NCBI GenBank assembly: GCA_029706075.1
Contig: JAINUG010000114.1
Location: 1 to 64,000, forward strand
Source: Aldrovandia affinis
Taxonomy: Eukaryota > Chordata > Actinopteri > Notacanthiformes > Halosauridae
Direction of reading: 5' to 3'
Length of the DNA stretch: 64,000 bases
The position numbers were made by a program, and so were the translations under genes. Below are positions 20,134 through 29,849 of this stretch, piece after piece; the first letter of the stretch is position 1, and each line of letters starts with the position of its first letter. The notes below the pieces were generated by a model that was not told the origin of the DNA, searched no databases, and saw only the letters and a list, made by a program, of their open reading frames with translations.

Positions 20134-20711
20134 TGTGGTGTCCCTAGGGGTTGGGCAACACTCACGGACCTTGCAGAGGGCGTAGGCAAGTTTAAGAACA
20201 CGGAGGAGGCAGTATTAAAAACAAAATTATGATTTATTAAACTAATACTTATAAACACAAAACAAAGGGTGGGGTCTTCAGGGGAATACAAACACAAAGT
20301 CCACAAATCCTTATCGTTGTCAATGTCCAATCCAATTCCGTTATCCAAGTCAGTTCCGCAATCCAGTCAGTAGTCAATCCAAAGGGGGGGTCCTCAAACA
20401 ATCAAAGTTCATACACAAAAACACTCAAAAAAAACTCACTCTCTCTAAATCCCAGCTAGTCAAACGACGTCACGGTTTTCTCTCCTTTCCACGTTCACAA
20501 CACACTCACAAACACTTTCCTACTCCTCTCCACATGTGATGGAATCAGCCCTTTAAATAGGCCTTGAAATGTCCTTCAGCTGGTCATTAGTCCCATTGCC
20601 TTGACTCGGCTCAGGTGTGACTGTGGCCTGCTGGGAAATGTAGTGTTCTCGGGCTCCCATGTGTTGGAGGCCAGGCAGCCATTTCCTTGTGCAGCCCCTT
20701 GGGCTGCCACA
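20134..20711 (-). mobile_element. Solo LTR family A, 578 bp, TSD GTGC
   Basis: On the minus strand it begins TGTGGCAGCCC and ends GGACACCACA, flanked by GTGC (20130-20133 and 20712-20715). It is the same family as 45718-46298, which is in the opposite orientation. It includes TATTTAAAGGGCTGA-like promoter sequence and A/T-rich polyadenylation-type sequence. The CR1 reading frame joins across the target site. Confidence 0.92.
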
Positions 20712-20948
20712 GTGCATTAAGAATAAGGAAGGAACTTTGGTTTATAATATTAAGGATATTGCTAACACACTAAACAGAGAAGAGGTTATAAGTCTGCCTA
20801 AATGTATAGCCAATGTACAGAATGTTTTGGAGGATTTTGAGATAAAGGACGTAGACGTCTAGAAGAACTACAAACAAATAAGGCAGCAGAATCTGATGGC
20901 ATATATCCCAGAGTACTCAATTAACTTGGGGAAATTATATATAAACCA

Positions 20949-21209
20949 TTGACAGATATTTTTATGCAATTGATAAACACTGGAGAAATACCCAATGACT
21001 GGAAGCAGGGTAGTATAATTCCAATATATAAGAAGGGTGACCCAGGGACCTATAGGCCTGTCAGTTTAATTTGCATCACATGTAATATACTGGAATGTAT
21101 TATTAGGGACAAGGTGGAATCATTCTTGAAAAATAATAGTATGTTAAGGGAGTCAACATGGTTTTCTCAAGAAGAGGTTGTGCCTAACAAACCTCCTGGA
21201 CTTTTTTGA
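20949..21209 (+). pseudogene. CR1-like reverse-transcriptase N-terminal fragment
   Basis: Readable motifs are IPNDWKQGSIIPIYKKGD and YRPVSLICITCNILE, the finger region of LINE RT. The palm (YADD) is absent. It belongs to the element spanning 19830-21240. Confidence 0.8.
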
Positions 21210-21245
21210 AGAGGCTACAAAGTGTGTTGGCCTGAGCCAGGCTTA

Positions 21246-22130
21246 TGATATAAATAATAATAATAATGAATTGTATTTATATAGCACACTTTAAAATACA
21301 GAGAAATCTCAAGGTGCTTTACAACAGATACCATTTAAAAACAACAAAAAGAGCAATACAAATACATACAAACTAATTGTCCTATACACATAATAAAATA
21401 AACGATACATATAATTTATTTTTCTTAAAAAGAGGGTCTGAAAAGCTGGTATGGGTGTTCATTGAGTGGTTTTGTGCAATTTAAAGTTTAGTGGTTTGGA
21501 AAAGCAGAGATGAAAAGGTGAGTCTTAAGTTGTGTCTGGAAAGTGGTGAGAGTTGTGTCTTGAAAGTGGTCCTGATGTGATATGGGAGCTGATTCCAAAG
21601 GCGTGGTGCCAGGGAACAGAAAGCCTGGTCCCCCATGGTGTGGAGGTGGGTTGTAGGGACAGTGAGGAGGGTGGAGGGCTCGGGTAGTTATCTGGGGAGT
21701 GAGAAGATTTTGAAGGTAGATGGGGTTGTTTCCAGTGATGGTTTTGAAGGTGTGCAAAATCATTTTGAAATTGATCCAAAATTCAAGAGGTAGCCAGTGA
21801 AGAGCGGCCAGAATTGGGGTGATGTGGTTTGATTTTCTTGTCCTGGTGATAATACGAGCGGCACTGTTTTGTACGTACTGTAGGCGTTGAGTGGTTTTGG
21901 ATGGTAAACCGGCAAACAGGGAGTTACAGTAATCAAGTCTAGATGAGATGAATGCGTGGACCAGTTTTTCAGCGTCGGGTTTACTAAGGGATGATTGTAA
22001 TCTCTCAATGTTTTTGAGATGAAAGAATGAGGTTTTGCAAATACAAAAAAGTATGGAACCAAGGGGAACAACGAAGGATCGACTGTGGTAATGCGCAGAA
22101 TACTCAACTAACAAAACAAAGAAAGAGCAG
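21246..22130 (-). mobile_element. L2-type LINE, 5'-truncated, reverse orientation
   Basis: On the minus strand an RT C-terminal domain frame (22114-21488) is followed by about 240 bp of 3' sequence, ending at GCTATATAAATACAATTC and (ATT)n near 21246-21290. This is the classical L2 3' end with its priming microsatellite. 5' truncation is the normal result of incomplete target-primed reverse transcription. Confidence 0.88.
21488..22114 (-). pseudogene. L2 reverse-transcriptase C-terminal domain
   Basis: An open frame of about 200 codons carries SRLDYCNSLFAGLPSKTTQRL, SAARIITRTRK, HITPILAALHWLPLEF and a C-terminal FQTQLKTHLF. These are the typical thumb and C-terminal motifs of L2 RT. The palm and endonuclease are missing, so this is a dead fragment even though the frame is open. 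Confidence 0.88.
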
Positions 22131-22144
22131 GGTGCATATACATT

Positions 22145-22295
22145 TTTTTAAGCATATGGCAGACGCTCTTATCCAGAGCGATTTACTACATGTGCATTAA
22201 TACATGGTAAGAACAATCATAGTTTGCACAAGAGATCAGTGAAGTAATACAGCGATAGACATCTTTGTTGGAAGCTGCATACCATACCTGTATAT
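22145..22295 (-). mobile_element. L2 tail fragment
   Basis: The plus strand reads GGCAGACGCTCTTATCCAGAG, then TACATGGTAAGAACAATCAT. This closely matches the sequence flanking the piggyBac insertion at 11780-11831 and 13393-13490, so both derive from the same L2 subfamily tail. Confidence 0.7.
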
Positions 22296-22299
22296 ATCT

Positions 22300-22800
22300 A
22301 TGTCAACGTTAGCTAAGCAAAACTATCAATATCTATCTAGCTAAGCAACCTGGTATCACGGACAAATAAAGCTTGCTAACAATAGCTAACAATATAGATA
22401 GCTAGCATAATTTGTTCAACACGGAATAAAATGAACCAGCTTCAGGAAAGATTGGCTGAAGTTCGAAGGTACAGGAGTTTCCCTGCTTTCATGAAAACTT
22501 TACTGACCTTGTTCAAAACATTTACACCTACTAGTGTACAGAAGTGTAAGGACACCATGTCACATATGTTGCGCAGAAGTATAGCAGAGTGCTCTGCGAC
22601 ATGTTGCAGAAGCATGTAGAGGCCTTACAGTCTCACCTTAACCTAGCTATAAAGACAGGTGGAAATGGTGGTGACTTTGAATGATTGCCTCATCCTGACG
22701 CTGATGTTTGGGGTTCAAACCCAGCTCTTGCTCCTTTCTGTTTGCACAGGTTTTATCAGTTGTGCTGTTTAAGTAAGCTGAAAGACAGAGTATGAGTGTG
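22300..22800. other. Unassigned stretch with a short degenerate frame
   Basis: A frame starting at 22431 (MNQLQERLAEVRRYRSF) runs about 60 codons and appears to continue in another frame after a shift. I do not recognise it. It may be a remnant of a non-autonomous element. Confidence 0.3.
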
Positions 22801-22805
22801 AGGGT

Positions 22806-23250
22806 GTCCGTGGCTCAGATGGTAGAGCTCCAGACATAGGTGCTGGAGGTCCCCAGTTCAAATCCGTGCGCCTCAGCCCCGAGCAACAGGAGGTCCCCAG
22901 GGTGGAGGTGGAGGTGTGAAAGAAGTGGGGGGGGAATGCTGTGGGCCCTCCCCGAAAGTTCAGAGGTCTCAAAGCCAGGGTTTTCTATTCGTCTTCTTAG
23001 ACAAAACAAAACAACTAATAAACTAACTTGTTTACATGTACAAACTCTCGCCTATTTACAATTACTCCTTCCTGCTCCCCATAAACAAGTTAGTTTATTA
23101 GTTGTTGCGTTTTTGTCCTGTCTAAGATAGAAGTTTAATAGAAAACCCCACCTTTGAGACTCCAAACTTTCGGGGGCCACAGCATTCCCCTCCTTCTTTC
23201 ACACCTCCCCTCCACCCTGGGGACCTTCTGTTGCTCGGGGCCAAGCAATA
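22806..23250. repeat. tRNA-headed SINE-like repeat in a tail-to-tail inverted pair
   Basis: A tRNA-like head at 22806-22870 has an A-box-like TGGCTCAGATGG and a B-box-like AGTTCAAATCC. The following ~160 bp (22877-23035) recurs inverted at 23085-23246, with shared segments such as CCCCGAGCAACAG, AGGTCCCCAGGGTGGAGG and AACTAATAAACTAACTTG. The spacer is about 50 bp. Only the left arm has the tRNA head. Confidence 0.8.
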
Positions 23251-23385
23251 TTACATTTAGCAATATTGAATGTCATCTGCCACGTTTCTTGGATTTTGTT
23301 TAAATCATCTTGAATTACTTTAGTCGATTCCAAACTGTTTGCCAAACCCCCAAGTTTAGTACCATCTGCAAATGTAACTATTTAG
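23250..23385 (-). mobile_element. CR1-like LINE fragment, reverse
   Basis: The minus strand matches the CR1-like RT region at 30575-30695 (GGGGTTTGGCAAACAGTTTG, then AAATCCAAGAA and CAGATGACATTCAATATT). It is too short to tell more. Confidence 0.75.
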
Positions 23386-23500
23386 CATATGCTTTTTATC
23401 CAAAGCAACTTACAGTAGTGAACGCACTGGTCCCAGTGGGAATTGAACCCACAACCTAAATGTTGCTAACGCCATGCTCTACCTACTACACCACATAGAA
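23386..23500 (-). repeat. tRNA-like/LINE-tail repeat fragment
   Basis: It contains TTTATCCAAAGCAACTTACAG and a reverse B-box-like GGGAATTGAACCCACAACC, ending CTACACCACA. It is related to the repeat at 16952-17120. Confidence 0.6.
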
Positions 23501-23812
23501 ACACTAAGACACAGAATTTAATTAGTTTAGTTTTAGTTTAGTTTAGTTTATTTGCACAAAAAATATATATAATACAACAAAGTATACGAAACAAATAAGC
23601 ATAACAAATTTGTGCAGGAGAGGTAAGAAACCCCAAAGGGCTTATAATAAAACCTCCCCTCTAGGATTTACTATTTATCCTGGTATTTAACATAAAATGA
23701 AATTAAAAACAAGTAAAAAAGCAAATAAGAAATTCATAATAACAGTAATAATAAAAAATAAATAAAAGAGTAAACACAGACACATAGCACATACATCCAT
23801 GTACAGAGCACC

Positions 23813-26800
23813 TTAATTATGACACAGGTGTTTTTTCATGTTGGACTTGAATACAGACAATGATGGACAGGTTTTGATAGAGAGGGGACAGGTATTCCAG
23901 AGTGATGGACCTCTGTATTTAAAGGAGTGTTGACCAAGAGTTGTATGACAATAATGAATATGAATGTCCTTTGCTCGTCTAGTTGGATATGAATGGATAT
24001 CTGAGTTCATTAAAAATAAGTTGTTGAATACACTTGGTAAACTGTGATGATCTTGAGACATACATTTATAAATAAAAATACATGTTTGATAGACATTGAT
24101 GTTGAAGATGGTTAACAGATTTAGTTTCTTGAACAGTGGAGCTGATGGTTCATAACGATTTGACGCAGTTGCCAATCGTAAAAAATTATTTTGGATTAAA
24201 GTAATTTTTTGAAGGGCAGAAGGATATGTACTGGCCCATACGATGTTACAGTATGATATGTATGGGTACATTAAACTATAGTAGAGTGTTAAAAGACAGG
24301 ATTGGTTTACCAATGAACAAACTTTTCTAATGATGCCAAAAGATTTCATAGTTTTTTTACACACATAATCGATGTGATCTTTCCAGGACAGTTTTTCATC
24401 AACTAGTACACCTAAAAATTTTGCAGAAGTGACTTGATTAATTTCTATATTATTCACAAACAATTTTGCATCTTCCTTTGTATAATTTTTATTTTTGTTT
24501 CTGAAAATGATGAAATTATATTTTTTGGCATTTAGAGAAAGTTTGTTCATCTGGAACCACTTTGCAGTATATGATAGAATATCATTGGCTTCTCTGATCA
24601 ATGACCTAAAGTTTGTTTGTGATATGACAATATTGGTATCATCAGCAAATAGAATGGGCAATGCAGAATCAGACATCCTAGCAAAGTCGTTTATATAGAT
24701 CAGAAATAGAAGTGGCCCAAGAATAGACCCTTGAGGCACTCCGCAGTATAGCTTGATTCTGTTTGAAATACAACCATTTATAGATACATATTGATCTCTA
24801 TTATTAAGGTAGTCACTAAGCCAATTGATAACAACATCCTGAAAACCATAACGATGAAGTTTAGAAATGAGAATTTTATGATCGACTGTGTCAAAAGCCT
24901 TAGATAAATCCCAAAATATACCAATTGCAAACATATTATTGTCTAAAGCTGTGGAGATTTTGTCTATAAGTTGTAAGAGGGCCATGTATGTTGAGTGATT
25001 TCGTCGAAATCCATATTGGTGTTTATATAGGATATTGTTATCATTCAGGTGTTTTAGCATTCGTGCATTGACTAGCTTTTCCAAAATTTTGGAGAAGCAA
25101 GGTAAAATAGAGATTGGTCGATAATTAGTAAAAATGCTAGGATCCCCTTCCTTGAATAAAGGTATAACCTTTGCAACTTTCAAGTCCTTTGGGACAACCC
25201 CGGTTTTTAAAGAGACAGAGAGAACATGAGTTAGTGGTTCACAAATTGCAGACGCCACTTCTTTTAAAATCTTGGCCTTGATTTCATCGTGACCAGCAGC
25301 AGAGTTATTGAGGTTGACAATGATGTCAAGCACTTCTCTGGATGTAGGGGGTTCAAATTTACACAAGGTGGGAAAATGACCAGTAATATTATCTATTGGA
25401 CATTTGTCTGTATGAGCTATTTTTTTTGCAAGAGTGCCACCCACATTGACAAAGAAGTCATTGAATCCATTTGCTATATCAGAAGGGTTATTAAATGAAA
25501 TGTCGCCATCAGTAAATTGAGACGGGATTTTCACAGGAGCTTTTTTCTTATTTAGTAATTGATTGATGATGTTCCATGTGGATTTAATGTTACTAGCAGA
25601 CTCTTTAAACTTGTCTGAGTAATATTTCTTTTTTGCTATACGAAGTAGATGTGAACATTTATTTTTATATTTTTTGTATGTATCAAGATTATGGGGGGTT
25701 GGGCTTTGCAGAAATCTTTTATATAGTTTATTTTTCTTTATAGAGGATTTTAATAATCCCAAAGAGAACCATGGTTTACTAGCTACTTGGCCTGACTTGA
25801 TCTTATACTTAACTAAAGGAAAACATTTATTAAACGTAGAGTTGAATATTTGAGAAAATGATTGGTATGCCAATTCAGCATCATGCTGTGTATAGATATG
25901 ATCCCATGGAACATCCTCAATCATGGACTTAAAACATTCTAAATTCGCTTCATTGAACTTGCGATAGCTTGCTTTATCTCTATTCATTCTTTGTAAACCA
26001 CCAGTTGCTGAAGTCAATTGAAATATAGGAAAGTGATCTGAAATGTCACTATACAATATCCCTGAATTGGATACATAATCAAAAGAATGAGTTAGAATAT
26101 TATCAATTAGGGTGGCAGTTTTATTTGTTACTCTAGTTGGTTTATATATGAGAGGATAGAAATAAAATGAATACAATTCATTTAAAAAATCAGCTGTAGG
26201 AGAATGATTTTCACTTTTGAAAAGGTTGATATTGAAATCGCCAAGTAGAAAACACAGTTTTCCTTCATCATTAATAACATCCAGAGCAGCAGCAAGCACA
26301 TCATTGAAGCAATTGATATTACTATCAGGTGGGCGGTAAATGGCTCCAATTATAATATTTTTTCCACCAAAATGCGAACACGAAGGTATTTCCAGAAATA
26401 CAGATTCAACATCAATTTCATCAGAAATTAAAGTAAGGTCTTTTCTTATTCTAAACTGAAAATCATTGTGCACAAAAATAGAGACTCCACCTCCTAACTT
26501 GTCCTTTCTACATGCATGAACAGAACTGTATTGAGACATGTTGTAAACATCTGCTGTTTCCTCAGTGAGCCATGTTTCCGATAAAGCAATAACAGAAAAT
26601 TCATGATTTAGAGTTGACATAAAATGAGTTAGTTGATCATTATTTTTTGGTAAACTGCATATGTTTAAGTGAAATGTAGAGAAAATGTCCGACATTTTTG
26701 ATAAATTGCCAATATAAGTGCTGAACTCACATTCATTATAATAATTACAGGGGCGAGACTCACTGTTTGCATAATTGAAAAAATTTGCATCTGGGTCATA

Positions 26801-26920
26801 TGAGTCAATATTGTCCGTGTATTTACAATCATTTAACTTGTATGGATTGAAAACCTGTTTCAAATAATTCGGTTCAGCATCTGTATCACTTCTATCTATT
26901 GTTTTGTGTTGTTCAGTCAT
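23813..26920 (-). CDS. LINE ORF2: APE endonuclease plus reverse transcriptase, intact
   Basis: A 1035-codon uninterrupted frame. Residues about 80-300 form an APE-type endonuclease with HLNICSL (Asn86), LSETW (Glu115), YRPP (Tyr195), LLGDFNINL (Asp228, Asn230) and SDHFPI (Asp294, His295). A linker runs to about 520. The reverse transcriptase (about 570-870) has NYRPISILP, WDLSKAFDTVDH with the first catalytic Asp671, GVPQGSILGPLLF (727 on) and LFADDT (FADD, 758-761). The C-terminal domain to the end includes GPSLWNTCP. Every catalytic position expected for target-primed reverse transcription is present. Trp670, just before Asp671, is unusual, since this position is normally Ile, Phe or Val. 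ORF1 lies 78 bp upstream, so ORF2 is probably translated by reinitiation from a bicistronic RNA. Among LINE clades it looks like the jockey superfamily (CR1/L2/Daphne-like), but I cannot place it more precisely. Confidence 0.93.
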   Translation of the reverse strand: MTEQHKTIDRSDTDAEPNYLKQVFNPYKLNDCKYTDNIDSYDPDANFFNYANSESRPCNYYNECEFSTYIGNLSKMSDIFSTFHLNICSLPKNNDQLTHFMSTLNHEFSVIALSETWLTEETADVYNMSQYSSVHACRKDKLGGGVSIFVHNDFQFRIRKDLTLISDEIDVESVFLEIPSCSHFGGKNIIIGAIYRPPDSNINCFNDVLAAALDVINDEGKLCFLLGDFNINLFKSENHSPTADFLNELYSFYFYPLIYKPTRVTNKTATLIDNILTHSFDYVSNSGILYSDISDHFPIFQLTSATGGLQRMNRDKASYRKFNEANLECFKSMIEDVPWDHIYTQHDAELAYQSFSQIFNSTFNKCFPLVKYKIKSGQVASKPWFSLGLLKSSIKKNKLYKRFLQSPTPHNLDTYKKYKNKCSHLLRIAKKKYYSDKFKESASNIKSTWNIINQLLNKKKAPVKIPSQFTDGDISFNNPSDIANGFNDFFVNVGGTLAKKIAHTDKCPIDNITGHFPTLCKFEPPTSREVLDIIVNLNNSAAGHDEIKAKILKEVASAICEPLTHVLSVSLKTGVVPKDLKVAKVIPLFKEGDPSIFTNYRPISILPCFSKILEKLVNARMLKHLNDNNILYKHQYGFRRNHSTYMALLQLIDKISTALDNNMFAIGIFWDLSKAFDTVDHKILISKLHRYGFQDVVINWLSDYLNNRDQYVSINGCISNRIKLYCGVPQGSILGPLLFLIYINDFARMSDSALPILFADDTNIVISQTNFRSLIREANDILSYTAKWFQMNKLSLNAKKYNFIIFRNKNKNYTKEDAKLFVNNIEINQVTSAKFLGVLVDEKLSWKDHIDYVCKKTMKSFGIIRKVCSLVNQSCLLTLYYSLMYPYISYCNIVWASTYPSALQKITLIQNNFLRLATASNRYEPSAPLFKKLNLLTIFNINVYQTCIFIYKCMSQDHHSLPSVFNNLFLMNSDIHSYPTRRAKDIHIHYCHTTLGQHSFKYRGPSLWNTCPLSIKTCPSLSVFKSNMKKHLCHN

Positions 26921-26998
26921 TATGTGAACTTGAAATTGTAATAGTCAGTGGGTGCACGAGTAGATCTATGCAGTGGATTACTGACCCACTCCTCGGCC

Positions 26999-27759
26999 TT
27001 ATGTATCACTCTTCTGGCTCCTTGGGCGTTGGGAGGCAGGGTGGACAATAAGTTTGTCGTGTCGCAGGAATGCTATGCCCCCTCGCTCTCGGGCGGCCTT
27101 CATAGCTGGTATGAGTTCTTTCCGTTTTTGGCGAACAACGTCCGTATAGTCCTCGTTGATGTACACGTTGGTTCCTTTTAAATCCTTTGCTTTCTCCATA
27201 ACCCTGACTTTATCTTTATATCTAAAGAATTTTGCGACTATCGGCCTGGTTCTCTCTCCAGTTGATCGTCCGGTTCGATGCACTCTTTCAAGTTCAATCC
27301 CCGTGAGTTTGAGCTTGTCAGAAAGGAGTTTCCGTACCTTCTCCTCTGATTCAGCCCAGCTCTCATTTCCAGACACTTGGATCCCGTCAATCACAATGTT
27401 GTTTCGTCGTGACTGACCCTCCAAGTAGTCTAACTTTGGCAGGAATGAACGGATGTTTGCAGCAACAATTGAAACTTCTGAATCAATTTCAGAAAGCTTC
27501 GAGGAAGATCGCTTATCCTTGGCTATGAGCTCTTCCACGTCTTTCTGGGTGTAGTGGAGGCTTTCACGCAACCCACTTATTTCCTTAACGAGTTCATCCA
27601 GTCTCTTATTGTTTGTCTCGGTCATGATTGTCACAAAGTTCTTGTAGCTCTGTTCCTGTTGCTCCAACAACTCTCTATAAAACAGTTTCTGCTGTTCCAT
27701 CAAATCACGCACTTGGGTTAAAGATACAAAGTCCTCATCGTTTTTCGCTCTCGTGGCAT
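26999..27759 (-). CDS. LINE ORF1: coiled coil plus RRM-like RNA-binding protein
   Basis: The frame is open from at least 27712 to its stop at 26999. No ATG lies in frame at the start. An ATG at 27759 is in another frame and joins the main one only if one base is gained or lost near the T5 run at 27741-27745, so I set the start at 27759 with one suspected frameshift. The N-terminal third is a Gln/Glu-rich coiled coil (LMEQQKLFYRELLEQQEQS). Next come DYLEGQSRRNNIVIDGIQ and ERVHRTG, typical of the RRM and C-terminal domain of L1/L2-type ORF1 proteins, ending with a basic YKDKVRVMEKAKDLKG region. ORF1 proteins bind LINE RNA as chaperones. It sits directly upstream of the intact ORF2. Confidence 0.82.
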
Positions 27760-28024
27760 GACGGCGCTGCGTTAGCTAGCTAGCTTCGAATTCGATTCGA
27801 ACTTCACTTCAGTCGCAAAATGCAACAAAACAAAAGGTACTTACAAAATTGTCGGTCGATATATCAGGCAGTTCTAAGTTCTAAAGATTAAATTTAATCA
27901 ACTGCTCATCAAGACAATAAATGAGCCATGTTAGTGTTGACTGAAAGCTGTTGCATGTATTTAATATTGTCCTTCAATAATTCAAACAAGGGATGCATTA
28001 TCAAATATTATTTTCATTGTTAAG

Positions 28025-28375
28025 TTAAGGCAAGACCTTATAAATGGCAGCAGACCCAGGAGGGATAGGAACATCCATTTCTCCCTCCACAAATCCAGAG
28101 TTATCTCTCCACCCCATTTCACATGAGTAAGCTCCTCCAGTGCTGCTCCTCCAGTGAATAGATATGTTGCTGTTCTCCAGAGGTCTAAGAGTGCATACCT
28201 TTTCCTTCGGGGCAGTGCACTTCTCAGAACATCGCAGGGTGGTTGTGTCCTTGTACTGGGAGAAACTAATAACGGTGGGCAGGGGTCCTTTGTGAATGAA
28301 CACCAGCCATCTCCAGGACCCCAAAGTCCATCTCTCCTTCTCGTGACAATACCTGTAGTTAGTCACACTAAACAA
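28025..28375 (-). other. Unrecognised 116-codon frame
   Basis: An open frame with nine cysteines and the segments LGSWRWLVFIHKGPLP, TTTLRCSEKCTAPKEKVC and GAYSCEMGWRDNSGF. The spacing LRCSEKC...GAYSCEM loosely resembles the two-cysteine frame of an immunoglobulin-like domain (C-x(~40)-Y-x-C), but the WxxC core is not clear. It lies between the intact LINE and an L1-Tx1 fragment on the other strand. It could be a decayed exon or a piece of an unknown element. I cannot assign a function. Confidence 0.3.
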
Positions 28376-28479
28376 CTATTTAACTCCCCCATAGAGTGGT
28401 GGGAGATGGTAAAAGACTGGGTGCGGGGCTACTTCTAGGTTGGAGTAGTGGAGGAAGGTGAAGGTAAGGTGAATTAACG

Positions 28480-29835
28480 TGAAGGTAACCACCACAATGC
28501 TGCCCTCCAGACACTGAGCCACCTCCAGTTCTGAGGCTTGGAAGTAAGTAAAGTAATTGCCCAAACCAAACAATGCCTCTCCACCCTCTGTCAGGAGGAG
28601 CAGAAGAAATATAGCCAAATCCAGCATCTCGAGGAGGATGAGAAATGCATCAGGTTTTACTTCCACAAGGCACGGTCAAATAAATCGAACATCTCTTACC
28701 TGTATAACAGCATGGGGGTGATGTCTGAAGAGGCTGACATCCAGGGAGGACCATACATGCAGTTCCATTAGGGCTTGTATGACATTATGTATGTCATACA
28801 AGCCCATCAACAAGGCTCTCATGGACACCTTCCCGGACTGTCTGGACAGATGCCTGGGGGAAGAGAGCAAGGAACTGGACATGAGTATGGAGGAGCTTAA
28901 CCAGTCCATGCACCCCCTTAATCAACACAAAGCTCCTGGTCCTGATGGAATCCCAGCTGAGTTCTATCAGACCTTCTGGGTTCTCCTGAAGGAGGACATG
29001 GTGGAATTCATACAGGGAGGGGCGGTTGGGTGGCAGAGCTCAAGAAAGAGCTCAAAAAAGAAGGGGAGCCTGAAGGATCAACCTCCTCTCAGTCGATTAT
29101 TAGATCATGACTAAATCAGTGATGAGGAGGTTCCAAGATCTGCTACCATCGGTGATTGGCTACAACCAAACATGCAGTGTTCCTGGGAGGTCCACAAATA
29201 TAATATGCTCCTTGTGAGGGATATGATAATACACTCCAGGGAGCACATGTCCCTCTTGAGCCTTCTCAGTTTAGATCAAGAGAAGATTTTGACAGGATTA
29301 GCTATGTGTGCATGGAGAGGGTGTTGACCAGGTTCAATTTCCCTAGCTCCCTGTTGCACTGGATCCAGATGTGCTTGAAAGATCTCGGGTAGGGTGGCTG
29401 TCATTGAAACCTCTCTGCCCCTTTTTCCATCAGGTCTAGCATAAGGCAAGGATGCCCTCTAGAATACCTTCTGTACTTCATTTACATTGAGCTGTTCCTC
29501 CAAAGGATATGGCAGAACAGGAACATCAGGGGCTACCCATTGCCAGGTGCCTGGGGAGAGCGGCTCGAGGTGATGGCGTACATGGACGATGTCGTCACAG
29601 AGAGTCACTGCATCACCACTGCTACCATGGGCACCCTGGTCACCTGGGGCAAGACCGAACAGTTTCTGTCACCATTCTGCCTTGAGACATTAACCTGTTT
29701 CTTCCCTGTGCTTAGAGATATCATTAAGCTCCTGTGGGTCACCTTCCAATCCAATGGGAAGAGAGCCAGATATGGGAGGAGGCCTTCCGCCACATCCAGA
29801 ACAAATCAGGAGCTTGAGCGTGCGACCACTCACAA
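28480..29835 (+). mobile_element. L1-Tx1-type LINE ORF2 fragment
   Basis: Readable pieces in order, with frameshifts: EEDEKCIRFYFHKARSNK, LNQHKAPGPDGIPAEFYQTF, VGYNQTCSVPGRS, and GERLEVMAYMDDV with the catalytic YMDD-type box. The KAPGPDGIPAEFY motif is characteristic of L1-Tx1 RTs. There are many stops, and both endonuclease and 3' end are missing. It is followed directly by a CR1-like fragment. Confidence 0.82.
28779..29114 (+). pseudogene. L1-Tx1 reverse-transcriptase fragment
   Basis: A 111-codon frame with LNQSMHPLNQHKAPGPDGIP and AEFYQTFWVLLKEDMVEF, the finger region of L1-Tx1 RT. It then drifts out of frame. A box with MAYMDDV occurs about 460 bp downstream in another frame (29540-29600). 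Confidence 0.82.
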
Positions 29836-29849
29836 TGGCAGGTAACTTT

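Larger units (their letters stand above)
19830..21240 (+). mobile_element. CR1-like LINE, internal part, interrupted by a solo LTR
   Basis: The left part has AKKEIRAAKRRFEIKN and SRKRKTNDEV, matching the region between endonuclease and RT. After the LTR (20134-20711) the frame resumes with IKNKEGTLVYNIKDIANTLN, then INTGEIPNDWKQGSIIPIYK and RPVSLI of the RT. The copy ends soon after, at the (ATA)n tail of the adjoining L2. A second copy of the same family is at 29850-31410. Confidence 0.8.
23522..27850 (-). mobile_element. Near-complete LINE (CR1/L2/Rex1 superfamily)
   Basis: Reading on the minus strand, a short 5' leader (about 27850-27760) precedes ORF1 (to 26999), a 78-bp gap, ORF2 (26920-23813) and about 290 bp of 3' sequence with an AATAAAC-rich end that finishes in (TAAAC)n at 23551-23522. 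ORF2 is fully open and the element is about 4.3 kb. The exact 5' end is uncertain, because I found no target duplication. This is the youngest-looking autonomous element in the window. Confidence 0.9.

Noticed and set aside
22806-22870. A functional tRNA gene
   Set aside because: Box A and B are present but the cloverleaf is poor and the sequence continues into a repeat body, so it is a SINE head. The same applies to 50795-50842 and 43125-43192.
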